A stretch of DNA of 64,000 bases from Rhodoferax sp. (GTDB taxonomy: Bacteria; Pseudomonadota; Gammaproteobacteria; Burkholderiales; Burkholderiaceae_C). This document shows positions 18,074 through 28,017 of this stretch, one piece after another. The stretch is taken from positions 1-64,000 of the forward strand of contig NZ_JAQURE010000012.1 in the NCBI RefSeq assembly GCF_028715765.1, written 5' to 3'. The position numbers were made by a program, and so were the translations under genes. The notes beneath the pieces were generated by a model. That model saw nothing but the letters and a program-made list of their open reading frames with translations. It made no database searches and had not been told where the DNA came from. Numbering within the stretch: position 1 is the stretch's first letter; the number at the start of each line of letters is the position of its first letter.

Positions 18074-18730
18074 ATGAACACACCTTTGCATCACATCAAA
18101 AAGCGCACCAAACCCCTACCGCCTTTGCGCGTGGGCATTGGCGGGCCGGTCGGCTCCGGCAAAACCACACTGCTTGAAATGCTGTGCAAAGCCATGCGCG
18201 ACAAGTACGACCTGGTGGCCATCACCAACGACATTTACACCAAAGAAGACCAGCGCCTGCTGACCGTCAGCGGTGCCTTGCCCGCTGATCGCATCATGGG
18301 GGTAGAAACCGGCGGCTGCCCGCACACTGCCATCCGCGAAGACTGCTCGATCAATCTGGAAGCCATCGACCGCATGCTGGTCGATTTCCCCAACGCCGAC
18401 ATCGTGTTTTTAGAAAGTGGCGGCGACAACCTGGCCGCCACCTTCAGCCCCGAGCTGAGCGACTTGACGATTTACGTGATCGACGTGGCCGCTGGTGAAA
18501 AGATTCCCCGCAAAGGCGGCCCTGGCATCACAAAGAGCGACCTGTTTGTGATCAACAAAACCGACCTGGCACCGCATGTGGGGGCCGATTTGGACGTGAT
18601 GGCGGCTGACACCACCCGCATGCGCACCACGGCCAAGGGTCTCAAACCGTTTGTCATGACCAACCTCAAGACCTTGAGCGGCCTGGATGACGTGATTAAG
18701 TTCATTCAAACCAAAGGCTTGTTGGGCTAA
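18074..18730 (+). CDS. ureG: Urease accessory GTPase UreG
   Basis: [25 protein letters not shown]...[18 protein letters not shown]...[15 protein letters not shown]. Confidence 0.98.
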   Translation: MNTPLHHIKKRTKPLPPLRVGIGGPVGSGKTTLLEMLCKAMRDKYDLVAITNDIYTKEDQRLLTVSGALPADRIMGVETGGCPHTAIREDCSINLEAIDRMLVDFPNADIVFLESGGDNLAATFSPELSDLTIYVIDVAAGEKIPRKGGPGITKSDLFVINKTDLAPHVGADLDVMAADTTRMRTTAKGLKPFVMTNLKTLSGLDDVIKFIQTKGLLG

Positions 18731-18800
18731 TCGCATTTTTTTGCCCTGAAACTTTGCCCTGAAAACCGGCAGGGTATGGGGCAGCGGGTTTAATCGGGGC

Positions 18801-19979
18801 ATGATGAATGCCAGTTTGTTCGGTTTAAAGTGTTCAGCGCTGCTGTTTTGTGCCCTGATGTGGTGCATTGGCATGGCGCAGGGCGAAGAGGCCCACTCAT
18901 CCAACGCCTTGCCCGCCAGTGCACCGACTTTGGCGGCCAGCTCAACCCCGGCAGATAGTCCGGTGCTTGGGGCGAGTGCCGCTCAGGCGGATGTCCGCCG
19001 GCGCTGGGTGTCTGTGCCACGCATTCAGGGCAAACTCACCGCGGCCGACCTGGGGGTGGTCATCAACACCGCAGACCCTTATTCGGTGGCGGTGGGTAAC
19101 TATTACGTGGCCAAGCGCGGCGTGCCGCAGGCGCAGGTGCTGCGCGTGGTGCTGCCGGTGCAAAAGTCATTGAGCGCGGCCGAGTTTGAGCGGCTTAACA
19201 TCCAAATCAAAGCGCACATGGCGCCGCACGTGCAGGCTTTGGCGCTGGCCTGGTCGCAGCCCTTTGCGGTGCAATGCAATGGCATCACCGCTGCGGTCAC
19301 GTTGGGGCTTGATCTGCAAGCCTGCCAAAACACCTGTGCCGCCAGCAAACCGTCGCGCTATTTCAATTCACCCAGCGCAAGACCTTACACCGACTTGGGG
19401 TTGCGGCCGTCGATGCTGTTAGCCGCGCGCACCATCAGCAGCGCCAAGGCTATGATCGACCGCGGTGTGGCGGCCGATGGCCAGCTGGGCAAGCTCGGTG
19501 GCTTGCCTGCCAACGCGGTGTTTGTCAGCACCGCAGACAGCGCGCGCAACGTGCGTGCCCCATTGTTCCCGCCCCCTGGCGGGTTGCCGCGCCGTGCCAT
19601 TGCGGCGCAGCTGATCAACACGGATGCCACCCCCAACCTCAGTCGCGTGTTTTTGCTTCAAACTGGCTTGCCCAACCCAGACGTGCTCGCGCCCACGCAG
19701 TGGCTACCCGGGGCGCTGGCAGACCACCTGACCTCGTTTGGCGGGCAGTTGCTGGGTGGGTTGGGGCAAATGAGCGTACTGGACTGGCTTGAATCAGGCG
19801 CCACCGCCAGCTACGGCACCGTCAGCGAGCCCTGCAACCACTTGCAAAAGTTTCCGCATCCGCAGGTGCTATTGCTCAACTATGTGCAGGGCAGCACGGC
19901 GCTAGAGGCCTATTGGCGCAGTGTGGCGTGGCCCACTTTGGGCGTCTTTGTGGGCGAGCCGCTGGCCGCACCTTTTTAG
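18801..19979 (+). CDS. TIGR03790-type conserved exported protein
   Basis: LGVVINTADPYSVAVGNYYVAKRGVP...GLDLQAC...GALADHLTSFGGQL. Confidence 0.65.
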   Translation: MMNASLFGLKCSALLFCALMWCIGMAQGEEAHSSNALPASAPTLAASSTPADSPVLGASAAQADVRRRWVSVPRIQGKLTAADLGVVINTADPYSVAVGNYYVAKRGVPQAQVLRVVLPVQKSLSAAEFERLNIQIKAHMAPHVQALALAWSQPFAVQCNGITAAVTLGLDLQACQNTCAASKPSRYFNSPSARPYTDLGLRPSMLLAARTISSAKAMIDRGVAADGQLGKLGGLPANAVFVSTADSARNVRAPLFPPPGGLPRRAIAAQLINTDATPNLSRVFLLQTGLPNPDVLAPTQWLPGALADHLTSFGGQLLGGLGQMSVLDWLESGATASYGTVSEPCNHLQKFPHPQVLLLNYVQGSTALEAYWRSVAWPTLGVFVGEPLAAPF

Positions 19980-20130
19980 CCATCAGCTGCCATTAGCTGT
20001 ACGCCACTCGGCGTATTTCCCAAACCTTCTCGCTTGCCTAAAGTCACTCCATCGCTCAAGCACAGGCCTGTCATGCCACCGAAGGCACAGCCTGAGCGAC
20101 AACGGTTTTATCAACTTTGGAGTAGCACAC

Positions 20131-21405
20131 ATGTCAACTTTGAACTCACGTCGTTTTACCCTCAAGGCACTCACTGCCGCCGTCGCGCTGACCACCCTGT
20201 CGGCATTGCCCGCCTACGCCGCCGACACCATCAAGGTCGGTATCTTGCACAGCTTGTCTGGCACCATGGCCATTTCTGAGACCGTGTTGAAAGACACCGT
20301 GCTGATGGCCATTGACGAGATCAATGCCAAGGGCGGACTGCTCGGCAAGAAGTTGGAACCCGTGGTGGTTGACCCGGCTTCCAACTGGCCGCTGTTTGCT
20401 GAAAAAACCAAGCAGTTGCTGGGTCAGGACAAGGTCGATGTGATCTTTGGCTGCTGGACCAGCGTAAGCCGCAAGTCGGTGTTGCCGGTGGTCGAAGAAA
20501 TGAACGGCTTGCTGTTCTACCCGGTGCAGTACGAAGGTGAAGAGCTGTCCAAAAACGTGTTCTACACCGGTGCCGCGCCCAACCAGCAAGCCATTCCCGC
20601 AGTGGACTATTTGATGAGCAAAGACGGCGGCGCAGCCAAGCGCTGGGTCTTGTTGGGCACCGACTACGTGTACCCCCGCACCACCAACAAAATTTTGCGT
20701 GCCTACCTTAAATCCAAGGGCGTGGCTGACAAAGACATTGACGAAAAATACACACCGTTTGGCCACAGTGATTACCAGACCATCGTGGCTGACATCAAAA
20801 AATTCAGCGCCGGTGGCAAAACCGCCGTGGTTTCCACCATCAATGGTGACTCCAACGTGCCGTTCTACAAAGAACTTGGCAACGCCGGCCTGAAGGCCAA
20901 AGACGTGCCAGTGGTGGCCTTCAGCGTGGGTGAAGAAGAGCTGCGCGGTGTGGACACCAAGCCGCTGGTGGGTCACCTGGCCGCCTGGAACTACTTCCAG
21001 TCCATCAAGAACCCAACCAACACCGAGTTCATCAAAAAGTGGACAGCCTATGCCAAGGCCAAGGGCATTGCCGGTCACAAAGACAAGGCTTTGACCAACG
21101 ACCCGATGGAAGCCACCTACATCGGCATCAACATGTGGAAACAAGCGGTTGAAAAAGCCAAGTCCACCGACGTGGACAAGGTGATTGCCGCCATGGCCGG
21201 CCAAACCTTCAAAGCCCCCAGCGGCATTGTGAGCAAGATGGATGAGAAGAACCACCACTTGCACAAGAGTGTGTTCATTGGCGAGATCAAGGCCGACGGC
21301 CAGTTCAACGTGGTCTGGAAGACTCCTGGCCCGGTGAAAGCCAAGCCATGGAGCCCGTACATCGAAGGCAATGCTGGCAAGCCTGACGAACCGGCGAAGA
21401 AGTAA
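20131..21405 (+). CDS. urtA: Urea ABC transporter substrate-binding protein
   Basis: DTIKVGILHSLSGTMAISETVLKDTVLMAIDEINAKGG; followed by urtBCDE. Confidence 0.95.
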   Translation: MSTLNSRRFTLKALTAAVALTTLSALPAYAADTIKVGILHSLSGTMAISETVLKDTVLMAIDEINAKGGLLGKKLEPVVVDPASNWPLFAEKTKQLLGQDKVDVIFGCWTSVSRKSVLPVVEEMNGLLFYPVQYEGEELSKNVFYTGAAPNQQAIPAVDYLMSKDGGAAKRWVLLGTDYVYPRTTNKILRAYLKSKGVADKDIDEKYTPFGHSDYQTIVADIKKFSAGGKTAVVSTINGDSNVPFYKELGNAGLKAKDVPVVAFSVGEEELRGVDTKPLVGHLAAWNYFQSIKNPTNTEFIKKWTAYAKAKGIAGHKDKALTNDPMEATYIGINMWKQAVEKAKSTDVDKVIAAMAGQTFKAPSGIVSKMDEKNHHLHKSVFIGEIKADGQFNVVWKTPGPVKAKPWSPYIEGNAGKPDEPAKK

Positions 21406-21444
21406 GAAGCTACTGCGCGAGCCAATCTGGGGCTTGCAGTGCTC

Positions 21445-21462
21445 GCCGTACGGGAGTACGGC
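21445..21462. repeat. Hairpin GCCGTAC-GGGA-GTACGGC in urtA-urtB spacer
   Basis: Perfect 7-bp stem, 4-nt loop. Confidence 0.5.
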
Positions 21463-21585
21463 TGTGCGCTTCAAACCCCACCTTGACCCGCTCGCGACGC
21501 TTCTTCCTTTCTTCGCCAATTACCCTTTTCAAAAGAAATTGCAGCGTGGGCACTGCCACCCGTGCCCACACTACAGGTTCTGAAT

Positions 21586-23157
21586 ATGCTCAAAAGACTC
21601 CTTTCAATTACTACGCTTTTTATAGCTACTAGCGCATATTCCATAAGCGCTAGCGATGTAAAAAGCATCACACTCGGCGAAACCGACGCGCGTATCGAGG
21701 CGCTGGCCCAAGCCATGCAGGCAGCCGATGACCAGACTGCTGCCTTTCTGCAAGCCTTGTCTGACGATGCCGTCAAAGTCGCCGGAGAGCAGGTGTTGGT
21801 GGTGAAAGACGACAAGGCTTTTGATGCAGTCACCGGGGCTGAAATCCCCCTGCCTGAGGCGCTCGAAGACGTGATCAACAACAACCGCATGCGCGGTGAA
21901 ATTGACTCGGCACTGGCCGCGCTCAAGCTCTTTTCCAAAGACGACACCGTGCGTGCCGCCGCGGTGAAACAACTGCAAAGTGATGCGGACGAAACCAAAC
22001 TGCCGCTGATCGAAAAAGCCCTGGCCACCGAGCAAAACGCCGCCATCAAAGACCAACTGGGCATGGTGCGTGCCGCCGCCTTGCTCAATAGCACAGACAA
22101 AACCAAACGCCTGGAAGCCGCCAAACTGCTGGCCAGCAGCGGCCAGGCCAACACCAAAACCATGCTGTTGGCGCGCCTTGAGCAAGAGCCTGACGCACAA
22201 GTTAAAGCCGCTCTGGGCGCGGCACTGCGCCAGGTGGAAGCTGCCCTGGCCTGGGGTGACCGGCTGGGAGCCTTGTTCAGCGGCATCAGCCTGGGCTCGA
22301 TCCTGCTGCTGGTGGCGCTGGGCCTGGCCATCACCTACGGGCTGATGGGCGTGATCAACATGGCGCACGGCGAGCTGATGATGATTGGCGCCTATGCGAC
22401 CTATGTGGTGCAAGGCCTGTTTCAAAAATACCTGCCCGGCGCGTTTGACTGGTATTTGCTGGCGGCGGTGCCGGTGGCGTTCATGGCATCCGCCCTGATG
22501 GGAGCGGCGCTGGAGCGCAGTGTGATCCGCTTTTTGTATGGCCGCCCGCTGGAAACCCTGCTGGCCACCTGGGGCATCAGCTTGATGCTGATGCAGTTGG
22601 TGCGCAGCATTTTTGGTGCCCAAAACGTGGGGGTGGAAAACCCGTCGTGGATGAGTGGTGGCGTGCAGGTGCTTGGCAATTTGTCGCTGCCCTACAACCG
22701 CTTGGTCATCATTGGTTTTGCCCTGTTTGTGCTGGGCAGCGTGGCCTGGATGATTGGCAAGACACGGCTGGGGCTGTTCGTGCGCGGGGTCACGCAAAAC
22801 CGCCCGATTGCCTCGTGCATGGGGGTGAACACGGCGCGCATTGACACCTACGCCTTCGCGTTGGGCTCTGGCATTGCCGGGCTGGCGGGTTGCGCCTTGA
22901 GCCAGGTGGGCAACGTGGGGCCAGACCTGGGCCAGGGCTACATCGTCGATGCCTTCATGGTGGTGGTGCTGGGCGGTGTGGGGCAGTTGGCGGGCACGGT
23001 CTACGCCGCGTTGGGGCTGGGCATTTTGAACAAGTTTCTGGAGGGGTTGACCGGTGCGGTATTGGCCAAGATTGCGGTGCTGGTGTTCATCATCATCTTC
23101 ATTCAAAAACGACCCCAAGGCATCTTCGCCATGAAAGGCCGCTCGGCGGAGGCATGA
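21586..23157 (+). CDS. urtB: Urea ABC transporter permease UrtB with N-terminal periplasmic domain
   Basis: Signal peptide MLKRLLSITTLFIATSAYSISAS; HEAT-like N-terminus; GLMGVINMAHGELMMIGAYATYV. Confidence 0.95.
   Translation: MLKRLLSITTLFIATSAYSISASDVKSITLGETDARIEALAQAMQAADDQTAAFLQALSDDAVKVAGEQVLVVKDDKAFDAVTGAEIPLPEALEDVINNNRMRGEIDSALAALKLFSKDDTVRAAAVKQLQSDADETKLPLIEKALATEQNAAIKDQLGMVRAAALLNSTDKTKRLEAAKLLASSGQANTKTMLLARLEQEPDAQVKAALGAALRQVEAALAWGDRLGALFSGISLGSILLLVALGLAITYGLMGVINMAHGELMMIGAYATYVVQGLFQKYLPGAFDWYLLAAVPVAFMASALMGAALERSVIRFLYGRPLETLLATWGISLMLMQLVRSIFGAQNVGVENPSWMSGGVQVLGNLSLPYNRLVIIGFALFVLGSVAWMIGKTRLGLFVRGVTQNRPIASCMGVNTARIDTYAFALGSGIAGLAGCALSQVGNVGPDLGQGYIVDAFMVVVLGGVGQLAGTVYAALGLGILNKFLEGLTGAVLAKIAVLVFIIIFIQKRPQGIFAMKGRSAEA
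21615..21651 (+). repeat. Family A repeat encoding the UrtB signal peptide
   Basis: TTTTTATAGCTACTAGCGCATATTCCATAAGCGCTAGCG. Confidence 0.85.
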
Positions 23158-24275
23158 ACATGAACACAACTTTGAACCCGGTTTCCTTGCCCGCCCCCGC
23201 GCCGTTGCTCAGTCGCAGCGGTTGGGCCGGCTTTCTGGTCGCCTTGATTGTGGTGTGTGCGGTGGCTCCGGTGCTGAATTTGGCAGTGCCGCAGGGCAGT
23301 GTGTTTCACCTGAGTGACTACGGCGTGGGGCTGCTCGGTCGCATCATGTGCTATGCCATTTGTGCGCTGGCCATGGATTTGATCTGGGGCTTTACCGGCA
23401 TCTTGAGCTTGGGGCACGGCTTGTTTTTTGCGCTGGGTGGCTATGTCATGGGCATGTATTTGATGCGCCAAATTGGGCTGGACGGCAATTACAAAAGTGC
23501 CCTGCCTGACTTCATGGTGTTTCTGGACTGGAAGACGCTGCCCTGGCACTGGACGTTTTCCGGCAGCTTTGTCGCCACCCTGTTTCTGATCATCGCTGTG
23601 CCAGGCCTCGTGGCCTTTGTGTTTGGCTACTTTGCCTTTCGCTCGCGCATCAAGGGCGTGTACTTTTCCATCATCACCCAGGCCATGACCTTTGCCGCCA
23701 TGCTGCTGTTTTTCCGCAACGAGACTGGTTTTGGCGGGAACAACGGTTTTACCGACTTCAAGCGCATTCTGGACATTCCCATTGCCACGCCCCACATGCG
23801 CATGACCTTGTTTGTGCTGACCGGCCTGACACTGCTGGGTTTCTTTTTGCTGTCGCGTTGGCTCATCAACAGCAAGTTTGGCCGCGTGTTGCAAGCCGTA
23901 CGCGACGCTGAAACACGGGTCATGTTCAGTGGCTACTCGCCCGTGGGCTACAAGCTCACCATCTGGACCATTTCAGCCATGATGTGCGGCGTGGCCGGTG
24001 CCTTGTATGTGCCGCAAGTGGGCATCATCAACCCCAGCGAAATGAGTCCGGCCAATTCGATTGAGATTGCCATCTGGGCCGCCGTAGGAGGCCGCGCCAC
24101 GCTGATCGGGCCAATTCTGGGCGCGTTCATTGTCAGCGGCGTCAAAAGTTGGCTGACCGTGGCCTACCCCGAGTTTTGGTTGTATTTTTTAGGTGCGCTG
24201 TTCATTGGGGTTACGCTGTTTTTACCTGACGGCGTGGTGGGTCTGGTCAAAAAACTGAAAGGTGGTTCGAAATGA
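23154..24275 (+). CDS. urtC: Urea ABC transporter permease UrtC
   Basis: ATGA overlap with urtB; WGFTGILSLGHGLFFALGGYVMGMYLM. Confidence 0.95.
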   Translation: MNMNTTLNPVSLPAPAPLLSRSGWAGFLVALIVVCAVAPVLNLAVPQGSVFHLSDYGVGLLGRIMCYAICALAMDLIWGFTGILSLGHGLFFALGGYVMGMYLMRQIGLDGNYKSALPDFMVFLDWKTLPWHWTFSGSFVATLFLIIAVPGLVAFVFGYFAFRSRIKGVYFSIITQAMTFAAMLLFFRNETGFGGNNGFTDFKRILDIPIATPHMRMTLFVLTGLTLLGFFLLSRWLINSKFGRVLQAVRDAETRVMFSGYSPVGYKLTIWTISAMMCGVAGALYVPQVGIINPSEMSPANSIEIAIWAAVGGRATLIGPILGAFIVSGVKSWLTVAYPEFWLYFLGALFIGVTLFLPDGVVGLVKKLKGGSK

Positions 24276-25156
24276 CGCCCGAGCTGATGGAGCAGGGCGC
24301 GCGCCATGCCGAAGCCTACCGCGCCAAACAGTCCCAGCGCCAGGGGCAAACCGCCTCGGGTGGGCGTTCTGCGGGTTTTGCCAGGCTGGCGCCGGCACCG
24401 GGTGAAGTGGATGTGACCCACGGGCGCATTCTTTACCTGGAAGATGTCAACGTGAGTTTTGACGGCTTCAAGGCCATCAACCATTTGTCGCTTGACATTG
24501 CTCCCGGCGAGCTGCGCTGCATCATTGGCCCCAATGGCGCGGGCAAAACCACCATGATGGACATCATCACTGGCAAAACCCGCCCGGATTCGGGTCAGGT
24601 GTTTTATGGCAGCACGATCGATTTGTTGCGCTTCAAAGAGGCCGAAATTGCCCAGATGGGCATTGGCCGCAAGTTCCAGAAACCCACGGTGTTTGAGCAG
24701 CTCACGGTGTTTGAAAACCTGGAGCTGGCTTTGAAAACCAACAAGGCCGTGACCGCATCCATGTTGTTCAAGCTGGATTCAAAGCAGAGCGACCGACTGG
24801 CCGAAGTGCTGCACACCATCCATCTGGCAGACAGCGTGTCGCGCCAGGCGGGCTACCTCAGCCATGGGCAAAAGCAGTGGCTGGAGATTGGCATGTTGCT
24901 GATGCAAGACCCCAAGCTGTTGCTGCTGGATGAACCTGTGGCGGGCATGACCGATGAGGAAACCGAGCGTACGGCTGAGCTTTTTTTGTCTTTGAAGGGC
25001 AAGCATTCGCTGATGGTGGTGGAGCATGACATGAGCTTCATCAACACCATCTCGGACATCGTCACGGTGTTGTGCGACGGCGCGGTGCTGGCGCAGGGCA
25101 CGCTGGCGCAGGTGCAGGCGGATGAACGGGTGATTGAGGTGTATCTTGGACGGTGA
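24272..25156 (+). CDS. urtD: Urea ABC transporter ATP-binding protein UrtD
   Basis: IIGPNGAGKTTMMDIITGKTRPDSG, LSHGQKQWLEIGMLLMQDPKLLLLDEPVAGMTD. Confidence 0.95.
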   Translation: MTPELMEQGARHAEAYRAKQSQRQGQTASGGRSAGFARLAPAPGEVDVTHGRILYLEDVNVSFDGFKAINHLSLDIAPGELRCIIGPNGAGKTTMMDIITGKTRPDSGQVFYGSTIDLLRFKEAEIAQMGIGRKFQKPTVFEQLTVFENLELALKTNKAVTASMLFKLDSKQSDRLAEVLHTIHLADSVSRQAGYLSHGQKQWLEIGMLLMQDPKLLLLDEPVAGMTDEETERTAELFLSLKGKHSLMVVEHDMSFINTISDIVTVLCDGAVLAQGTLAQVQADERVIEVYLGR

Positions 25157-25206
25157 GTTTGTGTCTTTACCAGACGGGGTGGCCGGGATGTGCGCCCGGC
25201 TGCGCA

Positions 25207-25240
25207 CTCACTTTTCTTTGCTTCGCCAAAGAAAAGTGAG
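25207..25240. repeat. Palindrome CTCACTTTTCTTTG-CTTCGC-CAAAGAAAAGTGAG between urtD and urtE
   Basis: Perfect 14-bp stem, 6-nt loop; A/T-rich arms without a typical T-tract terminator. Confidence 0.85.
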
Positions 25241-25304
25241 TCGCCCGCCGGGGCGAGACCCTGCCAACAGCCGCATCAAAAACCATAAAAAAGGATAAAC
25301 ACAG

Positions 25305-25997
25305 ATGCTGAACGTCACCAACATCAACCAATACTACGGCGGCTCCCACATCTTGCGCGACGTGAACCTGCAAGCCAGCCTGGGCAAAATCACCGTCATT
25401 TTGGGCCGCAACGGGGTCGGCAAAACCACCCTGCTCAAAAGCCTGATGGGTCTGGTGCCAATCAAAACAGGTGCGATTGAATTCGACGGCAGGCCCATCC
25501 AAAACGCCACACCTTTTGAGCGTGCCAGAGCCGGCATCGGTTTTGTTCCGCAAGGCCGCGAGATTTTTGCCAGGTTGACTGTCGAGGAAAACCTGGCCAT
25601 GGGACTGGCCTACAAACCTGCCAGCACACCGATTCCGCCCGAATTGTTTGAACTGTTCCCGGTCTTGAAGCAAATGCTCAAGCGCCGTGGCGGCGACCTG
25701 TCCGGCGGCCAGCAACAGCAGTTGGCCATTGCCCGCGCGCTGGCCGCTGGCCCCAAACTGCTGATGCTCGACGAGCCCACCGAAGGCATCCAGCCCAGCA
25801 TCATCAAAGACATTGGCCGCGTCATCCGCATGTTGGCCGACCGAGGTGACATGGCCATTGTGCTGGTGGAGCAGTACTACGACTTCGCCCAAGAGTTGGC
25901 TGATCACTACGTGGTCATGGAACGCGGTGCCGTCAAAGCCCAAGGCTTGGGTGCCAACATGGAAGCGGATGGCGTGCGGCAGATGGTGGCGATTTGA
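25305..25997 (+). CDS. urtE: Urea ABC transporter ATP-binding protein UrtE
   Basis: MLNVTNINQYYGGSHILRDVNL, LGRNGVGKTTLLKSLMGL. Confidence 0.95.
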   Translation: MLNVTNINQYYGGSHILRDVNLQASLGKITVILGRNGVGKTTLLKSLMGLVPIKTGAIEFDGRPIQNATPFERARAGIGFVPQGREIFARLTVEENLAMGLAYKPASTPIPPELFELFPVLKQMLKRRGGDLSGGQQQQLAIARALAAGPKLLMLDEPTEGIQPSIIKDIGRVIRMLADRGDMAIVLVEQYYDFAQELADHYVVMERGAVKAQGLGANMEADGVRQMVAI

Positions 25998-26010
25998 AAT
26001 TGCAAGCCCG

Positions 26011-26433
26011 TCAATCTTCAAAATACAACGCGACACGATCAGTCGTCCATGTCGCCACACCAGTGCCAAAAAAATCAGCATCTTCCGTCCACACTGGGCA
26101 ACCAATCGTCAGGGCGCATGCAAGAACCGGCCAATCATCGGCATCGCGGATGGAAATTCTTTGGAGCGATTGTTGCTTGAGTCCTTCGTAAAGTTCGAGT
26201 TCTACGGGTTGAACGATTGACTCAAGGGTGTCCAGCACGGTCACGGCCGCACTGCTGTCAAGGCCGCGCTTTTCCAATAATGCAGGCAAGTACTTGCGGG
26301 CATCCAAGTAGGCAACATCAGGTGCAAAAAATTTGGTTGTAGCCGCGTTGACAAGCAACAGCTGCCGCACGCGTTTGCCCAGTACTGCCCGGATCAGAAT
26401 ATTGGCATCCAAGACAAGGGCTTTGGGGCTCAT
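26011..26433 (-). CDS. PIN-domain toxin
   Basis: ALVLDANILIRAVLG...RDADDWPVLACALTIGCPVWTEDADFFGTGV. Confidence 0.8.
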   Translation of the reverse strand: MSPKALVLDANILIRAVLGKRVRQLLLVNAATTKFFAPDVAYLDARKYLPALLEKRGLDSSAAVTVLDTLESIVQPVELELYEGLKQQSLQRISIRDADDWPVLACALTIGCPVWTEDADFFGTGVATWTTDRVALYFED

Positions 26434-26714
26434 TGCGCCGTCACCTTGAGTTTTTTATTTGCAGTGGTCTGTTTGCGCACTGCTTTGAAGTCAGCAACAA
26501 CTGTCTCCACATCCACGTCGTGTGCTGCCAGCAATTGGTCTAGTGTTTTGCTGGCCTTTTTCAGTGCCGTGATGTCTGCATCGACCTGGCCATGGGTCGG
26601 AATGAAATACCCAACTGTGTGGCCATGACGCGTTACCGCGACGGGTGAACTCGATGCAATGAACTCTGCGATACCGGCTCGGAACTCGCGAATGCCTACT
26701 TTGGTGGTTTCCAT
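26430..26714 (-). CDS. Phd/YefM-type antitoxin
   Basis: VGIREFRAGIAEFIASSSPVAVTRHGHTVGYFIP; 4-nt overlap with PIN toxin. Confidence 0.8.
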   Translation of the reverse strand: METTKVGIREFRAGIAEFIASSSPVAVTRHGHTVGYFIPTHGQVDADITALKKASKTLDQLLAAHDVDVETVVADFKAVRKQTTANKKLKVTAQ

Positions 26715-26869
26715 GGTGCTGCCCTTGATGTTCGGAATTGAGATAGAAATGTGTATTTAAGTGTACGCAATTTGTTTTGAATTTGCGCAAAACCCAAAAC
26801 GAGTGAAGTTGCGTTGCTGTCCACCGTCAAGGCGTTGGACCAGAAGCGCCCGCCAATACACGGTAGATC

Positions 26870-27700
26870 TCACATAGACCAAATCCGGGGTAGGGTGGCT
26901 GGCAACCCCCAAAAATGCGCCCGCCAGTTCACCCACACTTGTCGCAGCAATTCCACTGCGGGTTCCACCAGCGGCGACAGCACCCGCACCACCAGCACTT
27001 GCGGGTTGGGGCAGGTGGCACCCGCCGTGCCGCGCAAAGCATGGCCATCGAGCACTTGGCGAGCCATGTCTAGCGCGGCCGCGCGGCGGGGTTTGTCAAG
27101 TGCAGTGCCCGCAGCAAAAAACAGGGTGGCCATGCAGCGCTGGCCTGCCAGCCCCAGCGGGCCGTCCATCAGGCGGGTGTCGCTGGCATCGATCAGCCCA
27201 CGCTCCAGCCACACGTCAGGCAGCTCAAGGTGTTGCAACAAACGGCCTTGGGTAAAGGGTAAATCGGCTGCGGGCAGGCCCAGCGCGGTGATGTCCCAAC
27301 CCATGCATTCGGCTTGCGGCGCCAGGTTCAAAGTGAGGTGGTTTTCGGCCAGGCATTGGTTGTAGGCGATGGTCTCCAATGGCAACCATTCCAGCCGTGC
27401 CTGGTCACGCAGGGTGATCTGGGTGCGCTGCACTGCTGGCTCGCCTGCCGAGCGGTAAAAACGGGTGGCACCCGGGGTGGTGATCAGGCCATGCGCGGCG
27501 CCGCTGGCCGCCACCGTGATGTCAAGCGTGTCGCCACCCACCAAGCCGCCGGGCGGGTGCACCAGCACGTTGTGGCAGACCGCATGACCCTCGGGGTAAA
27601 GGCTTTGCAGCAGCCGCAGTGGACCGCTGTGGGTGTGGCGCGCCACGCTGCGTTGCTGCTCTTGGCTGTAGTTGATGTCAAGTTGGGCGTGCCAGGTCAT
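26870..27700 (-). CDS. ureD: Urease accessory protein UreD
   Basis: PEGHAVCHNVLVHPPGGLVGGDTLDITVAASGAAHGLITTPGATRFYRS. Confidence 0.95.
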   Translation of the reverse strand: MTWHAQLDINYSQEQQRSVARHTHSGPLRLLQSLYPEGHAVCHNVLVHPPGGLVGGDTLDITVAASGAAHGLITTPGATRFYRSAGEPAVQRTQITLRDQARLEWLPLETIAYNQCLAENHLTLNLAPQAECMGWDITALGLPAADLPFTQGRLLQHLELPDVWLERGLIDASDTRLMDGPLGLAGQRCMATLFFAAGTALDKPRRAAALDMARQVLDGHALRGTAGATCPNPQVLVVRVLSPLVEPAVELLRQVWVNWRAHFWGLPATLPRIWSM

Positions 27701-27710
27701 GGGTGCGAAT

Positions 27711-28004
27711 TTACCGTAAGCCCCGCATGTAACGAATCAGCCCCGTGTCTTCATGCCTTAAATCGGTCTTTTTATAACCATTGGTCTGTGGCTGGGGTGG
27801 CAGCAGCAGCACGCTGAGCTTTTCAGCCAGTTCGGCCAGGTCGGGATGGCCTTCCTTTTGGGCATAGTCGTTTGAAAATCGAATGATTTCCTCTGCGTAT
27901 TCGCGGTTGCAAGCCAACCATTCGGTGTCGGTCACACGGCCAGTTTTACGCCGCAGCATCACATGCATGCGGGCGGCCAGGGCAATTTTTTCGCTGCTTC
28001 TCAT
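27711..28004 (-). CDS. Hypothetical protein (97 aa)
   Basis: MRSSEKIALAARMHVMLRRKTGRVTDTEWLACNREYAEEII; compact spacing between amtB and ureD. Confidence 0.6.
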   Translation of the reverse strand: MRSSEKIALAARMHVMLRRKTGRVTDTEWLACNREYAEEIIRFSNDYAQKEGHPDLAELAEKLSVLLLPPQPQTNGYKKTDLRHEDTGLIRYMRGLR

Positions 28005-28017
28005 GGTGTGACTCCAA

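Noticed and set aside
20146-23169. Long antisense ORFs opposite urtA and urtB (457 and 521 aa)
   Set aside because: Shadow ORFs of high-GC genes with biased composition and no recognisable domain.
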